Shown piece by piece: positions 63,908 to 64,000 of a DNA stretch of 64,000 nucleotides (position 1 is the first letter of the stretch; each line of letters opens with the position of its first letter). The notes beneath the pieces were generated by a model. The model searched no databases. It saw nothing but the letters and a program-made list of their open reading frames with translations, and had not been told where the DNA came from. Where the stretch lies: assembly GCF_004138325.1 (NCBI RefSeq), contig NZ_SBLB01000006.1, forward strand, positions 434,001-498,000. Reading direction: 5' to 3'. A program made the position numbers and the translations under genes. The DNA comes from Spirosoma sordidisoli. Lineage in GTDB: Bacteria; Bacteroidota; Bacteroidia; Cytophagales; Spirosomataceae.

Positions 63908-64000
63908 ATGAATCAACGTCTTGTCCATATGGCCCTCGTTGTTGCCGATTACGACGACGCCATCCGGTTTTATACCGAGAAACTAAATTTTGTACTGCTG
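63908..64000 (+). CDS. VOC-family protein, N-terminus (cut by window edge)
   Basis: 31 codons are visible: VHMALVVADYDDAIRFYTEKLNF is the first beta-alpha-beta module of glyoxalase/bleomycin-resistance/extradiol (VOC) proteins, with a metal-type His at position 7. The rest is beyond the window. Confidence 0.75.
   Translation, partial: MNQRLVHMALVVADYDDAIRFYTEKLNFVLL

Overview
The window looks like chromosome of a Bacteroidota bacterium of the Cytophagales, most likely Spirosomataceae (Spirosoma-like). The reasons are a SusC/SusD pair, a secreted protein ending in a type IX secretion sorting domain, outer-membrane barrels ending in aromatic residues, TAnnTTTG-type -7 promoter elements, and the fused aspartokinase/homoserine dehydrogenase next to ordinary housekeeping genes. 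The assignment is an inference from gene content; no rRNA, tRNA or CRISPR was seen.

Left part (1-11.1 kb): a precorrin-2 dehydrogenase, three tandem paralogous outer-membrane barrel proteins with very different low-complexity linkers, glucose-6-phosphate isomerase, a GT39-type membrane glycosyltransferase, a small lipoprotein, and a large secreted M14 carboxypeptidase that carries one frameshift.

Accessory part (11.1-25.1 kb): this is the most unusual stretch. A tyrosine recombinase with a HARP-like N-terminal extension is followed, in the same orientation, by a run of small mostly unknown genes. They are separated by five 58-88 nt imperfect inverted repeats that open with RYYYAAC and close with GTTGGGT, the R'' and R' boxes of integron attC sites. 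Inner arms also pair like L''/L'. The genes between repeats all read the same way and differ strongly in base composition: a very AT-rich 856-residue secreted protein, small membrane proteins, a Coq4-like protein, a zinc-ribbon protein and an HTH protein. A second repeat family of about 55 bp, built on GCGACAG...CGCCCCG, lies on both sides of the genes and forms a three-unit tandem at 17129-17285. Decayed half-sites continue to about 25.05 kb. I read this as an integron-like cassette array served by a recombinase that lacks the usual IntI insertion. Interleaved or downstream are an ArsR-AHSA1 pair with a 17-bp-arm operator palindrome and several small single-domain genes (DUF5990, EthD, SnoaL-like, RBBP9-like hydrolase, DUF6624).

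Middle part (25-45.5 kb): ADP-ribosylglycohydrolase, small proteins, a subtilase, a large zinc metalloprotease, malate dehydrogenase, a YkvA-like protein, TatA, a GatA-type amidase, an MltD-like transglycosylase with two LysM domains, RuvA, an S9B peptidase and the SusC/SusD pair. Strong terminators separate most units.

Right part (45.6-64 kb): a T9SS-exported protein with an internally duplicated ricin-PKD block, a Gfo/Idh/MocA oxidoreductase, a PagL-like barrel, a TPR protein, a TonB-like protein, a zinc alcohol dehydrogenase lacking its structural-zinc cysteines, an orphan McrB-like GTPase, a lipoprotein, a DUF433/DUF5615 toxin-antitoxin pair flanked by a 54-bp repeat of the thrA 3' end, thrA itself, an MFS transporter, a ceramidase-like hydrolase and the start of a VOC protein.
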